NCBI GenBank assembly: GCA_025934385.1
Contig: JAICYE010000141.1
Location: forward strand, 1 to 6,207
Direction: 5' to 3'
DNA length: 6,207 nt
Source: Acidimicrobiia bacterium
Lineage (GTDB): Bacteria > Actinomycetota > Acidimicrobiia > IMCC26256 > BP-133
Shown here: positions 5,849 to 6,207 of the stretch, piece after piece
How positions within the stretch are numbered: position 1 is the first letter of the stretch
How the letters are laid out: each line of letters begins with the position of its first letter
The notes under the pieces: model-generated
What the model was told of the DNA's origin: nothing
Seen by the model: only the letters and a program-made list of their open reading frames with translations
The model's database searches: none
Made by a program: the position numbers and the translations under genes

Positions 5849-6207
5849 AGACCATGGTTGGATCGGGGTCACGTCGCCGCTGGAGCGGGACGGGGTTCGT
5901 CCTCCTCCTCGCCGTCTCGATGATCGGCGCCGGATGCGCCGGCAACGCCGGCAAGTCGGCGCACGGGCCCGTGTCCGCCGGGGCCCCGGCCGACGCCGGA
6001 GCGGCCAACCCGGCGACGGAAACGACGGCACCGGCGGCGCCCGACGCCGGAGCGGCCGCCCCGGCGGCCGGAGCGACGGAACCTGCCGGCCCCGCCGGCG
6101 CCAGCGGGTCCGCCGCGTCGCCTTCGGCGACGGCGAGCGGGTCGCGCCCGGCCGCGGCCTCGGCCGGGCCGGCGTCGGGCCCGTCGCCCAATCCGGGCCA
6201 GCCGGCC
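5845..6207 (+). CDS. Secreted lipoprotein, probable ABC transporter substrate-binding protein (partial, 3' cut)
   Basis: An open frame begins at GTG 5845 (GTGA overlap with livF) or ATG 5854 and runs through the right edge, giving 121 or 118 codons. Numbered from ATG 5854, a basic n-region (SRRRW, 6-10) and hydrophobic core (FVLLLAVSMI) lead to a lipobox GAG-Cys28. This should direct export, lipidation and membrane anchoring. The 91 residues visible from Cys28 are low complexity: 33 Ala, 15 Pro, 14 Gly, 11 Ser and 5 Thr, with very few charges. This suggests a long flexible linker before a folded domain that lies outside the window. Liv operons need a substrate-binding protein and none is seen elsewhere here, so that is the best call, but the diagnostic periplasmic-binding fold is not in view. 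GTG is preferred for coupling; ATG 5854 has AAAGGTGA (5841-5848) at good spacing. Twin-arginine export is possible but not shown. Confidence 0.7.
   Translation, partial: MKTMVGSGSRRRWSGTGFVLLLAVSMIGAGCAGNAGKSAHGPVSAGAPADAGAANPATETTAPAAPDAGAAAPAAGATEPAGPAGASGSAASPSATASGSRPAAASAGPASGPSPNPGQPA
5990..6057 (+). repeat. 17-bp direct repeat inside the lipoprotein linker
   Basis: The sequence CCGACGCCGGAGCGGCC occurs at 5990-6006 and again at 6041-6057, a period of 51 bp (17 codons). It encodes DAGAA both times and is in frame. This suggests that the Ala-rich linker grew, at least partly, by in-frame duplication. Compositional bias makes chance similarity more likely than in ordinary DNA. Confidence 0.6.

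Noticed and set aside
4967..6031. Long minus-strand open frame of 354 codons opposite livF and the lipoprotein start
   Set aside because: It has low-complexity Gly/Asp/Arg-rich content and no motif. It lies opposite an ABC ATPase with all its motifs intact.
1..6207. CRISPR arrays, tRNA or rRNA genes, insertion sequences, phage genes
   Set aside because: No regularly spaced repeats, tRNA-like folds, terminal inverted repeats or transposase/integrase motifs were seen. Composition and codon use look uniform across the window.

Overview
The window comes from a very GC-rich bacterium. GTG and TTG start codons, 4-nt gene overlaps, Arg/Ala/Gly/Pro-rich proteins and strong G/C third-position bias point to an Actinomycetota member. 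Placement below phylum is not possible from sequence reading alone. All supported genes lie on the + strand, and the window cuts a gene at each end.

Layout. Positions 1-143 hold the last 46 codons of an unrecognised protein. Its TGA overlaps by one base the ATG of a complete aldehyde dehydrogenase (143-1651) with all catalytic and cofactor residues in place. A 223-nt intergenic stretch (1652-1874) follows. It contains five GTGAC/GTCAC motifs, several inverted repeats and a possible 26-codon leader ORF. It is the natural control region for the operon that starts at 1875.

From 1875 to the window end runs a branched-chain amino acid-type (HAAT/Liv family) ABC importer operon: permease LivH (TTG start), permease LivM, an uncharacterised 107-residue membrane/coiled-coil protein, ATPase LivG, ATPase LivF, and a secreted lipoprotein cut by the window end that is probably the substrate-binding protein. 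All five junctions are 4-nt overlaps (ATGA or GTGA), so the six cistrons are probably translated as a coupled unit. LivH and LivM would form the membrane channel, LivG and LivF the ATPase heterodimer, and the lipoprotein would capture substrate outside the membrane. The substrate cannot be fixed; this family carries branched-chain and other amino acids, amides and urea.

Most worth a second look: the 107-residue protein embedded between livM and livG, with two membrane spans followed by an uninterrupted eight-position heptad coiled coil with an acidic end; the strongly basic N-terminal extension of the adjacent LivG; a LivG/LivF pair in which one composite ATP site looks degenerate on both sides; the >90-residue Ala/Pro/Gly/Ser/Thr linker of the lipoprotein; a 10-bp tandem repeat at its translation start; and the motif-dense control region before livH. 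This is a recognisable transporter operon with an unexplained extra subunit, and I do not see a wholly new system.
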